Origin: Williamsia sp. CHRR-6
GTDB lineage: Bacteria > Actinomycetota > Actinomycetes > Mycobacteriales > Mycobacteriaceae
Assembly: GCF_018474015.1 (NCBI RefSeq)
Contig: NZ_JAHCSG010000004.1
Span: forward strand, 310,001 to 374,000
Direction: 5' to 3'
DNA length: 64,000 bases
Shown: piece after piece, positions 8,556 to 16,437 of the stretch
How positions within the stretch are numbered: position 1 is the stretch's first letter
Layout: each line of letters starts with the position of its first letter
Translations under genes and position numbers: made by a program
Notes under the pieces: model-generated
Seen by the model: only the letters and a program-made list of their open reading frames with translations
Told to the model about the DNA's origin: nothing
Databases searched by the model: none

Positions 8556-9662
8556 ATGCCCATGTCCACTCGCCGCCGTGTGATGCAGGAAGCGTTCGCG
8601 ATCGTCATCGTGATGACCGTCGTGTGGGCGTGGCTGTCGGTGACCCCGATCGGGACGCGCGGCCGAGGACTGGTCGGACTGATCCTGCTGGTGGCGGGCA
8701 CCGCTGCGATGGCCATGCGGGCGCTGCCGGCCCGACGCTGGGAGTCACCGTGGGGCGTTGGCGCGGCGGTCAGTGCTGCGATCGCATGCGGGGCACTGTT
8801 CGGGTTCGCGCCCACCACCGCGGGTGCAGCGTTCGCGCCGATCTTCGCAGGGATGGCGGGCTACCGATTGCCCACGCGCCCAGCAGTTCTGGTGGCCGTC
8901 ATCGTGTCGGTGTCGGCGTTCGTGGCGGCCCTGGTCGAGCACCGGGCCACGCCCGGGTTGGCGCTGCTGGCGGGGCTGGCGGTGTTCGTGGGCATGGGCC
9001 GACGCGATCGGATGGAGGCGTTGCGGCTGACGGAGGAGAAGTTGGTCCAGACGCAACGGGCGGTGGAATCGGAAGGGCGGGCACAGATGTTGGCCGAACG
9101 CACGCGGGTGGCACGCGAAATCCATGACGTGTTGGCGCATTCGTTGTCGGGGGTGAACATGCAACTGAACCTGGCCGATGCGTTGCTGGAGAACGGTCGC
9201 ACCGAGGACGGTCGCCAGGCGGTTCGCGATGCGCAACAGGCAGTTTCGGACGGGCTGGCCGAGGTGCGGCGCGCGGTGTATGCGCTTCGCGATGAGCCGG
9301 TGGACCTGGTAGCGGGCATCGAGGGACTGGTGGCCGGCGATCACGAAAGCGTGACGGTGGACGGTGCGCCGGGCTGGCTCAGCGATGTGCAGACCACGCA
9401 GCTGGTTCGTATCGTGGGTGAGGCCCTGACCAATGCGCGTCGACACGCTCCCGGCGCGCCGGTGCACGTGGCTGTCGCGGGCACCGACGACCAGGTGAGC
9501 GTGGTGGTGTTCAACCAATCCGATTCGACAGCAACACCTTTTACCAAGGGAGCGGGTGTGGGCCTGGTGGGGATGGGTGAGCGCGCCGCGCAGATCGGGG
9601 CGCGTCTGCAGGTGGGGCCGGCTGACGGCGGCTGGACGGTGCGCGTGGAGTTGAGCCGATGA
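8556..9662 (+). CDS. NarL-type two-component sensor histidine kinase
   Basis: A 368-residue kinase. Hydrophobic helices fill residues 11-145, with no obvious periplasmic sensor domain. A linker helix leads to a HisKA_3 domain with phospho-acceptor His190 (VAREIHDVLAHSLSG), and the HATPase domain shows GEALTNARRHA and GVGLVGMGERAAQIGARL. This is the LiaS/DesK-like membrane-sensing type. The ATG at 8556 (or 8562) follows a weak GGCAGG; earlier in-frame ATGs would place the start inside the divergent promoter. The response regulator start overlaps its stop by 4 nt. Confidence 0.9.
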   Translation: MPMSTRRRVMQEAFAIVIVMTVVWAWLSVTPIGTRGRGLVGLILLVAGTAAMAMRALPARRWESPWGVGAAVSAAIACGALFGFAPTTAGAAFAPIFAGMAGYRLPTRPAVLVAVIVSVSAFVAALVEHRATPGLALLAGLAVFVGMGRRDRMEALRLTEEKLVQTQRAVESEGRAQMLAERTRVAREIHDVLAHSLSGVNMQLNLADALLENGRTEDGRQAVRDAQQAVSDGLAEVRRAVYALRDEPVDLVAGIEGLVAGDHESVTVDGAPGWLSDVQTTQLVRIVGEALTNARRHAPGAPVHVAVAGTDDQVSVVVFNQSDSTATPFTKGAGVGLVGMGERAAQIGARLQVGPADGGWTVRVELSR

Positions 9663-10339
9663 GCGAGCCGATCCGCGTGGTGATCGCCGATGATCAGACC
9701 ACCATCCGTGAGGCGTTGGCCATGATGTTGGACCTCAACGAGGACCTATCGGTGGTGGGGACAGCCGAAAACGGTTCGCTGCTGGTGGATCTCGTGGAGA
9801 CGGCGACGCCGGATGTGGTGTTGACCGATCTGCGGATGCCGGTGCTCGACGGGGCCGATGCCACCCGCGCGATCTTGGAGCGTCACCCGGAGTTGCCGGT
9901 CGTGGTGTTGACTACCTTCGATGACGACGAGTCGATTTTCCGGGCGTTGGATGCCGGGGCGTGTGGCTATCTGACCAAGGACGCCAACCGTCACGAGCTG
10001 GCGGCAGCCATCCGCGCCGCGGCAGCGGGACAATCGGTACTGGACCGCTCAGTGCAGCAACGTCTGATGCGTCGGGCCGCCGGGTCTACGCCCGCGCCTG
10101 CACCTGGTGCTGCTGGCGCCTCTGGCTCTCCCGAACTCGCCCAGCTGACCACGCGCGAACGAGAAGTACTGGTGCACATGGCAGCTGGATCAAGTAACCG
10201 CGAGAATGCCGCCGCATTGTTCATCAGCGAATCCACCGTCAAAACCCACATCAACAACGTCTTCGCCAAACTCGCCCTGCGCGACCGCGCCCAAGCCATC
10301 GCGTTTGCGCATCGACATGGTCTGGCCCCGGACCAATAG
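9659..10339 (+). CDS. NarL/LuxR-family response regulator
   Basis: A 226-residue protein with a receiver domain (acidic pair D11-D12, phospho-acceptor D57 in LTDLRMP, Lys near 107 in GYLTKDA) and a C-terminal LuxR helix-turn-helix (LTTREREVLVHMAAG ... SESTVKTHINNVFAKL). It is translationally coupled to the upstream kinase. A small deviation is GSSNRENAAALF, where the family usually has GLSNREIAxxLF. Likely targets are its own operon and the divergent membrane gene. A 26-bp palindrome starts 5 bp after the stop codon. Confidence 0.92.
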   Translation: MSEPIRVVIADDQTTIREALAMMLDLNEDLSVVGTAENGSLLVDLVETATPDVVLTDLRMPVLDGADATRAILERHPELPVVVLTTFDDDESIFRALDAGACGYLTKDANRHELAAAIRAAAAGQSVLDRSVQQRLMRRAAGSTPAPAPGAAGASGSPELAQLTTREREVLVHMAAGSSNRENAAALFISESTVKTHINNVFAKLALRDRAQAIAFAHRHGLAPDQ

Positions 10340-10344
10340 GGACT

Positions 10345-10370
10345 TGACCGCGTTCCGCGGAACGCGGTCA
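10345..10370. repeat. Palindromic repeat element, copy 1 (26-bp perfect dyad)
   Basis: The core CGCGTTCCGCGGAACGCG is flanked by TGAC on the left and GTCA on the right, giving 26 bp of perfect twofold symmetry. The inner 22 bp (10347-10368) are identical in all four copies in this window. In RNA it would fold into a GC-rich hairpin and may terminate the two-component operon, although no U-tract follows. It marks the left edge of the accessory island. Confidence 0.9.
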
Positions 10371-10420
10371 TCGCTACTGGACGCGGAGCCCAGGATTGTG
10401 TCCGTGGTTAGGCTGCTGAA

Positions 10421-11539
10421 GTGAGGCAATCTGAGCGCGTTGAGGCGGTTGGCCACTACTTCCTGGTCGCCACGGATGACGCGGACACCTTGAGTCCTCG
10501 CGCGACAGGCAGTCTCATCGAGGTGGGGGATGACTATCTGCGCCTACTCACTGGTGTTGCGTTTGGCCCAGTTTCGCTCACCGTCGACGTCGTCGACACC
10601 ATGCCGGAGTACAGCGAGGCGGCCGACGAGCCATGGGAGGTTGTTGAACAGACGTCGATGAAGGTTACGCAAGACATGCGTGTCCTCACCGGCGAGCTTG
10701 AGCCGGCTGACGGGTTCCAGGGCTTGGGCCTCAAGCCTGGCCGCTACACGGTGAGGGGATACGCACGAGGACGCGACGAACAATGGGACGGCATCGCTGA
10801 CGAAGCACATGAGAGATACCTCCTCCTGATCGCGCGGTCAAAGAGCCGAAGTCGGTTGCGTCAGTTGAAAAAGACCGACGCGGTATGGAGTGCTCCGGTC
10901 GCATTCCATCAAGTAAGGCAGTGGTACGAACCCGACCCGGCCAGCGATGCCAGCGCTTGGATCTACATCGGGCGAGATGCGTACATCGAACAGCAGAAGG
11001 AAACCGCGCGGATGTGGGGCGGCCGCCCGCCGGGTGACCTGGCCCGATCGATCGGGGCGCGATCGTTGGCCTACTATGACCGCGGCCTGGCCGACGCGAT
11101 CGCGCGCGCCAAAGCCGCAAAGCGAAACTCTGTCGGCCAGTGGGCGCTCCATGAGGCACTTGACGCTTCGGGGCTGCCTGAGCGGGAGTGGGCCGCCCCA
11201 TACATCGTGGCGCTCAAGGACGAGTCCCAAGCCGTGGAGATCGCATCATTTGAACAGTTCGAGGTGGTCCATAACCTCGTTGCTCGCGATCCTCACCTCA
11301 ACCACCTCAGCGTTGATCTACCCGTACCCGGCGGGCCGTCGAATGGCTACAGCGCTACCAGCGTTATCCGAGCCATCAACCAACAAGCTACGACCCGCAA
11401 TTTCGGAAACGAAGTATTTGCCAACATCGAGATGGCGATGACCTTTGCACCTGGCGGTCACCTCGACGTCATTCAGCGGCTACGGCAGCAGTTCTTTCCC
11501 CGCCTCAAGCGCGCTGACCTCTTTGAACGCTGGGTGTGA
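10421..11539 (+). CDS. Uncharacterised protein of palindrome-bounded cassette 1
   Basis: A 372-residue soluble protein that I do not recognise. It starts at GTG 10421 without a strong ribosome binding site. There is no signal peptide, TM helix or nucleotide-binding motif. The N-terminal third (about residues 1-125) is acidic and strand-rich (GPVSLTVDVVDTMPEYSE). The C-terminal half has basic and aromatic helices (RQQFFPRLKRADLFERWV). It stands alone between palindrome copies 1 and 2, next to a defence cluster. A defence or effector role is only guilt by association. Confidence 0.65.
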   Translation: MRQSERVEAVGHYFLVATDDADTLSPRATGSLIEVGDDYLRLLTGVAFGPVSLTVDVVDTMPEYSEAADEPWEVVEQTSMKVTQDMRVLTGELEPADGFQGLGLKPGRYTVRGYARGRDEQWDGIADEAHERYLLLIARSKSRSRLRQLKKTDAVWSAPVAFHQVRQWYEPDPASDASAWIYIGRDAYIEQQKETARMWGGRPPGDLARSIGARSLAYYDRGLADAIARAKAAKRNSVGQWALHEALDASGLPEREWAAPYIVALKDESQAVEIASFEQFEVVHNLVARDPHLNHLSVDLPVPGGPSNGYSATSVIRAINQQATTRNFGNEVFANIEMAMTFAPGGHLDVIQRLRQQFFPRLKRADLFERWV

Positions 11540-11673
11540 GCACCTGATTTTGCCGATCTCTGCGGAGACGTGACACCGACCGTCGGCACCGCTCACATAA
11601 CTGCGCTCAGCCCACCGGTCCTGACCTGGCCAGATGGTTGTTTCACGTTAAGGGTGTTCCCTCTGGGGGTCCC

Positions 11674-11733
11674 AGCCCGCTTCAGTGTCCAGCAACCCGA
11701 ACGGACCTCCAACCGCGTTCCGCGGAACGCGGT
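11674..11733. repeat. Direct repeat with palindrome copy 2, left flank of the RM island
   Basis: The 22-bp palindrome occupies 11712-11733. The preceding 38 bp also match the copy at 19821-19880 at a constant offset of 8,147 bp. Identity is high from CCAGCAA onward (43 of 45 positions, 11689-11733) and weaker before that (about 52 of 60 overall). Copies 1 and 4 lack this extended homology, so the pair forms true direct repeats bracketing the TIR/type I RM segment. Confidence 0.85.
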
Positions 11734-11792
11734 GAGTGGTGCCAATCCACGCGCGCTTACCTGGATGTCGCCTTAACCGGGTGTGCGCTCAG

Positions 11793-12500
11793 CTAACCTG
11801 CTGCCGCTGTTGCCACAGCGATCTTCTGCGCGACCTGCTTCATCGAAAGCGAACCGGTCGTCAAGCCGGAACGAGCTGCAAGAAGCGGGCTGATATCGCG
11901 GAGGGCATCGAAGGTGGTGTCGTGCGCTACGGGGATCACTCGGTCGGTGGAGAGAAGCGCTGAGAGCTCCTTGCCCGCCAGCCCCGACGATGATTCCAGA
12001 CCGTGCAAGAGTGCGGGCGTCACGAGGACAATGCCGGCGCGGGAATTGGCCAACCCTCTGTCGACCTCCTGGATGAGCGACGTACCAAGCGAGACGTCGT
12101 ACTCGCTGAACCACACGGTGGCTCCGTACGATTCAAGGAAGTCACACAGCTCCTTGGCTGGCCCCTCGCGGTCATTCCATGCGTGGCAGAGGAAGAGATC
12201 ACGGCGTTCGGGGTGTGCACGCGCGACGGTCTCCGCCCTTCTCACTACGGGTTCCAAAGTGCGCCACTCTGTTGCACTGAACGAGAGTGACTCTCCGCCG
12301 CGCAGACGACGCGAGTTCCCACCTGAACTCGACCGGCGACCCGCTGCGGCGACGGCGGGGTAGCCGCCGTTCCGAGCGTGCGTTGGTGGTGGTGGCGCGA
12401 AGTACGAGTCGGTTCGGCGCGTACCGCCCCGGCAAGCCGGGCACCTCGCAGCCGCGGTGGATGAACGATGGCCTTCAACTGGAGCAGTGCAACTGGACAT
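11793..12500 (-). CDS. TIR-domain protein
   Basis: About 235 residues. A TIR_2-type domain occupies about residues 99-230: DLFLCHAWNDREG (strand A and following loop), GATVWFSEYDVSLG, AGIVLVTPALL, and Glu178 in AGKELSALL at the position of the catalytic glutamate of TIR NADases. A CPAC pair at about 20-23 hints at a small zinc element, but the N-terminal 70 residues are low-complexity and the start is uncertain; ATG 12500 is the first in-frame Met before the island's hsdM promoter. It is transcribed away from hsdM. Bacterial TIR proteins commonly degrade NAD+ during abortive infection, so a defence role is likely. Confidence 0.8.
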   Translation of the reverse strand: MSSCTAPVEGHRSSTAAARCPACRGGTRRTDSYFAPPPPTHARNGGYPAVAAAGRRSSSGGNSRRLRGGESLSFSATEWRTLEPVVRRAETVARAHPERRDLFLCHAWNDREGPAKELCDFLESYGATVWFSEYDVSLGTSLIQEVDRGLANSRAGIVLVTPALLHGLESSSGLAGKELSALLSTDRVIPVAHDTTFDALRDISPLLAARSGLTTGSLSMKQVAQKIAVATAAAG

Positions 12501-12638
12501 GTTGGAAGGATGGGAACGAGTCCCGACATACACGCGCAGCGGGGAATCGCGGCCTCGCTTCGCCTTCGTCTCAGCGGGGAATAGACCATGATGATCCTGA
12601 CGCATGAACGGCACTGCTAGGAAGCAAGGGGACCAGGC

Positions 12639-14375
12639 TTGAGCAAGTTGGGAAACTTCGTGTGGGGTATCGCCGACCAGTTGCGAGGTGTGTACAAGCC
12701 CCACCAGTACGGAAACGTGATCTTGCCGTTCACTATTCTGCGGCGGCTCGACTGCATCCTCGAACCCACTCGCGATGAGGTCGCCACCCTGACGGAGAAG
12801 TTCGCGGGCGGCGCGCTGGACGTCCAGGTGAAACGCAAGACTGGTCTTGCGTTCTACAACACCAGCCCGTTCACGTTCACCACTCTGCTGGAGGATCCCG
12901 AGGGCCTTCGCGCGAACCTTGTCGACTATCTGACCGGATTCTCGTCGAACATCGATGTGTTCGAGCGGTTCAAGTTCGACAACGAGCTGGCCACCCTGGA
13001 TGAGAAGAACCGGCTGTATCTGGTGACGTCGCAGTTCGCCGGGGTCGACCTGCATCCCGACACCGTGAGCAACGCCGAGATGGGCGACCTGTTCGAGCAT
13101 CTGATCTTCAAGTTCGCTGAGGCGTCCAACGAGGAGGCCGGTGAGCACTACACCCCGCGTGATGCGATCCGGTTGATGGTCGACCTGCTGTTCGCCGAAG
13201 ACAGCATCGGGCTGATGGAGCCGGGCACGGTTCGCACCATCTACGACCCCACCGCCGGTACCGGCGGCATGCTGTCGGTGGCTGAAGAGCGACTCATCGA
13301 GCGCAATCCTGAAGCGCGCCTGCGGCTTTACGGCCAGGAGATCAACGACCAGTCGTACGCCATCTGCAAGTCCGACATGATCGCCAAAGGCCAAGACGTC
13401 GGCAACATCAAACTCGGCGACACCCTCGCCGACGACCTCTTCTTCGACCGCACCTTCGACTTCTGCATGTCCAACCCGCCCTATGGCGTGGACTGGAAGG
13501 CGTCGCAGGATTCGGTGAAACGAGAAGCGCTGGCGCAGAATTCGCGTTTCTCTCACGGTCTGCCATCGATTGGTGACGGTCAGATGCTGTTCCTGTCGCA
13601 CATCGCCAGCAAGATGCGACCGGCCCATGAGGGTGGTGGCCGCGCAGGGATCGTGCTGAACGGTTCACCGCTGTTCAACGGCGCCGCCGAGTCCGGGCCC
13701 TCGCAGATTCGGCAGTGGCTACTCGAGTCCGATCTGGTCGAGGCGATCATCGCGTTGCCCACCAACATGTTCTTCAACACCGGTATCGCCACCTACATCT
13801 GGCTGTTGGACAACACGAAACAGCCGGAACGCGTAGGCAAGATCCAGTTGATCGACGCCACCACGTTCTGGACCAAGATGCGCAAGAGCCTCGGCGCGAA
13901 AAGCCGTGAGATCGACGCCGACGCCCGCGACCGCATCCTCGCGCTGTACGACCAGTTCGATGAGGCCGACCCCGACTTCTCGAAAGTGTTCACCGCCAAC
14001 GACTTCGCCTACTGGACAGTCACGGTGGAGCGCCCGCTGCTGACCGACACCGGCAAGGTGTCCGCCGATCGCGCTGGCAACCCGAAGCCGGACCCAAAGA
14101 AGCGCGACACCGAAAACATCCCGTTCACCTACGGCGGCAACACCGACGGCGCGATGGCCAAGGCATCGACCATCAAGGCCTACTTCCAGGCCGAGGTTCT
14201 CCCCCACGTTCCCGACGCGTGGATCGACGAGAAGAAGACCAAGGTCGGTTACGAAATCCCCTTCGCCCGCCACTTCTACAAATACGTCCCACCCAGACCC
14301 CTCGCCGAGATCGACGCAGACTTGGAGAAGCAGGCCGCCAAGATCATGGACCTACTACGCGAGGTTGAGGGGTGA
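12639..14375 (+). CDS. hsdM: Type I restriction-modification methyltransferase subunit
   Basis: A 578-residue N6-adenine methyltransferase. The N-terminal HsdM helical domain (KLGNFVWGIADQLRG...) is followed by the SAM motif DPTAGTGG (residues 203-210), YGQEIN and the catalytic NPPY (279-282). Translation starts at TTG 12639, about 8 nt after AAGGGG, because no ATG/GTG precedes the conserved N-terminus. With HsdS it forms the modification complex, and with HsdR the restriction enzyme. It is the first gene of a tight operon; hsdS overlaps its stop by 4 nt. All catalytic motifs are intact. Confidence 0.96.
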   Translation: MSKLGNFVWGIADQLRGVYKPHQYGNVILPFTILRRLDCILEPTRDEVATLTEKFAGGALDVQVKRKTGLAFYNTSPFTFTTLLEDPEGLRANLVDYLTGFSSNIDVFERFKFDNELATLDEKNRLYLVTSQFAGVDLHPDTVSNAEMGDLFEHLIFKFAEASNEEAGEHYTPRDAIRLMVDLLFAEDSIGLMEPGTVRTIYDPTAGTGGMLSVAEERLIERNPEARLRLYGQEINDQSYAICKSDMIAKGQDVGNIKLGDTLADDLFFDRTFDFCMSNPPYGVDWKASQDSVKREALAQNSRFSHGLPSIGDGQMLFLSHIASKMRPAHEGGGRAGIVLNGSPLFNGAAESGPSQIRQWLLESDLVEAIIALPTNMFFNTGIATYIWLLDNTKQPERVGKIQLIDATTFWTKMRKSLGAKSREIDADARDRILALYDQFDEADPDFSKVFTANDFAYWTVTVERPLLTDTGKVSADRAGNPKPDPKKRDTENIPFTYGGNTDGAMAKASTIKAYFQAEVLPHVPDAWIDEKKTKVGYEIPFARHFYKYVPPRPLAEIDADLEKQAAKIMDLLREVEG

Positions 14376-15604
14376 GTGCCAGTGCAACCGCATGGCGGAT
14401 CCAGCGGCTTAGATATTTGCTATCAGTCGATCCTCCAGTCGCCTCCTATATACGCGATGATCCCGATCGCATGGTGTCGTTCCTCCCGATGGAGGCGGTC
14501 GGCGAAAACGGCGGTCTAGACCTATCGCGCGAGATTCGTGCCGCTGACGCGCTGGCCGGTTACACATTTGTGGCGGATGGCGATGTCCTGCTGGCGAAAG
14601 TGACGCCGTGTTTCGAGAACGGGAAGGGGTCCGTGGTCACGGGCCTAGTGGGTGGTGCAGGCTTCGCAACGACGGAGGTGTACACGCTTCGACCAGGACC
14701 TGACGTGCATGCCAGGTTCCTGGACTATTTGCTTCAATCGCGAGTTTTCCGCGCCTACGGCACAGCTCGCCTTACAGGGGCAGGCGGACTCAAACGACTC
14801 TCTGCAACCGACCTTCGCAACTTCGAAGCTCGAATACCATCGCATGGCGAGCAGGTAGCCATCGCCGACTTCCTCGACCGGGAGACGGCGCGGATCGACA
14901 CGCTCATCGAGGAGCAGCAGCGCCTCATCGATCTGCTACGCGAGCGGAGAGTCGACGCAGTTGCAGGGGCTCTCCAAGGGCTGCAGGGGCGAACACGACT
15001 GAAGTATCGTGCCATCATCCAAACCGGCGTCACATTAAACGGCGAGGGCGATCCCGCCTGGCCAGAGTGGCCCTATCTGCGAGTGGCGAATGTCCAGGTC
15101 GGGCGCGTCGATCTCACCGAAGTCAAAACGATCAGGCTGAAACCAGAGGACGCTGCAGCGAGTTCACTCCTGCCCGGTGACGTTTTGATGACCGAAGGCG
15201 GGGACATCGACAAACTCGGACGGGGTGCACTGTGGTCGGGTCACATTCCGAATGCGCTACACCAGAATCACGTTTTCGCGGTCCGCCCGGACGAGGGACT
15301 GCTCCCCGAGTTTCTCGTGTATGTGCTCGACGGCCCAGAAGCCCGCGGCTACTTCATGACCACAGCCAAGAAGACGACGAACCTTGCCTCCACGAACAAA
15401 TGGACTCTCGGCAACTTACCTCTCGCCTGCCCTTCTGTTGGAGAGCAACGTCGTGTCGTTAACTACCTTGATGAGCAGATCGAGAAGATTGACAGGCTGG
15501 TCGCCGAAGCCGAGAGGTTTATCGAACTGTCGCGCGAGCGCCGAGCTGCTCTGATCACCGCGGCAGTGACTGGGCAGATCGATGTGCGAGGCACGGCAGC
15601 CTGA
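14372..15604 (+). CDS. hsdS: Type I restriction-modification specificity subunit
   Basis: A 410-residue HsdS with the usual two-repeat plan: target-recognition domain 1 (about 10-165), a central conserved helix (IADFLDRETARIDTLIEEQQ and LIDLLRERR), target-recognition domain 2 (about 205-365) and a second conserved helix (VVNYLDEQIEKIDRLVAEAE ... ELSRERRAAL). The helices space the two half-sites of a bipartite recognition sequence, which cannot be predicted here. The GTG start is embedded in the hsdM stop (GTGA). No inverted hsdS fragments or recombinase are present, so phase-variable switching is not suggested. Confidence 0.95.
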   Translation: MSASATAWRIQRLRYLLSVDPPVASYIRDDPDRMVSFLPMEAVGENGGLDLSREIRAADALAGYTFVADGDVLLAKVTPCFENGKGSVVTGLVGGAGFATTEVYTLRPGPDVHARFLDYLLQSRVFRAYGTARLTGAGGLKRLSATDLRNFEARIPSHGEQVAIADFLDRETARIDTLIEEQQRLIDLLRERRVDAVAGALQGLQGRTRLKYRAIIQTGVTLNGEGDPAWPEWPYLRVANVQVGRVDLTEVKTIRLKPEDAAASSLLPGDVLMTEGGDIDKLGRGALWSGHIPNALHQNHVFAVRPDEGLLPEFLVYVLDGPEARGYFMTTAKKTTNLASTNKWTLGNLPLACPSVGEQRRVVNYLDEQIEKIDRLVAEAERFIELSRERRAALITAAVTGQIDVRGTAA

Positions 15605-16320
15605 TGCTGTTGGCGTTCGTCGATGAGTCCGATCAAGGCGATTTCCATTGCTTCGGTGCAGTTTTGGCCGATGAGAACGCCACGAAGCAACTCACCGAGC
15701 GGCTCAATTCCCTAATGCGCCGGGCCTGTTTCGACTATGGCATTCCACAGAACACAGAGTTCCATGCGCATCCCATGTTTCACGGTAAGGACGCTTGGCA
15801 GACGGTCGGTCAGCGCGCTCGCGCGAATTTGCACGAGAAGGTCGTCGACGCGATCGTCGAGTCGGATGTGTCACTGCTCCTTCGGCACGTCAGTCGGAAG
15901 CGGCTGGCCGACCGGCAGGATCGGAAGGGCTACCCGGAGCGATTCCCCCCAGAGCAAGTCTGTTTTCAACACGTCCTGCAACGTATCGACCGCGTCGCAC
16001 AGGCGCGGTCCACCTACGCGCTTGTCATTGCCGACGAGCGAGGCGATCGGGAACGACACCGCGAGCGATTCGCGACTTATCAGGTCGCCGGAACCCCGGG
16101 AATCTACCGCCACACAACACTGCCGCGGCTACTGGACACTGTTCACTTCGCTCCGAGTCATCACTCACGCATGCTGCAGGCTGCGGACATGTTGGCGTTC
16201 ACTTACCGAAGGCACCAGACCGTGGTGGAACCTGACCACCGCGCACAACGAATCATGGATCGGTTGTGGTCAAAGCTGCAGGACTCCGGAAAGCTGTATG
16301 AACCGGGAGGCTGGCCATGA
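15604..16320 (+). CDS. DUF3800 protein (RNase H-like fold)
   Basis: A 238-residue protein beginning MLLAFVDESD, the DUF3800 signature in which FVDES supplies acidic residues of an RNase H-like fold. VIADERGD and QAADMLAF match later family blocks. DUF3800 proteins are often found in defence islands and RM loci, and a nuclease function is suspected but not proven. The ATG overlaps the hsdS stop by 1 nt, so it is an integral member of the RM operon, inserted between hsdS and hsdR. Confidence 0.85.
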   Translation: MLLAFVDESDQGDFHCFGAVLADENATKQLTERLNSLMRRACFDYGIPQNTEFHAHPMFHGKDAWQTVGQRARANLHEKVVDAIVESDVSLLLRHVSRKRLADRQDRKGYPERFPPEQVCFQHVLQRIDRVAQARSTYALVIADERGDRERHRERFATYQVAGTPGIYRHTTLPRLLDTVHFAPSHHSRMLQAADMLAFTYRRHQTVVEPDHRAQRIMDRLWSKLQDSGKLYEPGGWP

Positions 16321-16328
16321 TGCACAAC

Positions 16329-16349
16329 AGCCCCGCACAAGGCGGGGCT
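16329..16349 (+). terminator. Intergenic hairpin between DUF3800 and hsdR
   Basis: AGCCCCGC (16329-16336) pairs with GCGGGGCT (16342-16349) across a 5-base loop. There is no U-tract. It lies in the only sizeable gap (117 bp) of the RM operon, so it could attenuate hsdR relative to hsdM/hsdS, delaying restriction until modification is established, or protect a processed transcript. The function is inferred. Confidence 0.5.
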
Positions 16350-16437
16350 GAAGGCCATGCGGGCGGCATCTCTGCGGCCTGCGTTGAAAGGCTAGCACGA
16401 CGCCCTGACGGGCCACACCCTGCAGAACGGACGGCGC

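Noticed and set aside
11639-11653. parS-like sequence TGTTTCACGTTAAG
   Set aside because: Only the left half matches; the right half of the palindrome is degenerate, so ParB binding is unlikely.
11793-13628. A 611-codon minus-strand open frame running from the TIR gene across hsdM
   Set aside because: Only its last ~235 codons encode a recognisable protein. The rest is antisense to hsdM, which has all methyltransferase motifs, and is a GC-rich shadow frame.
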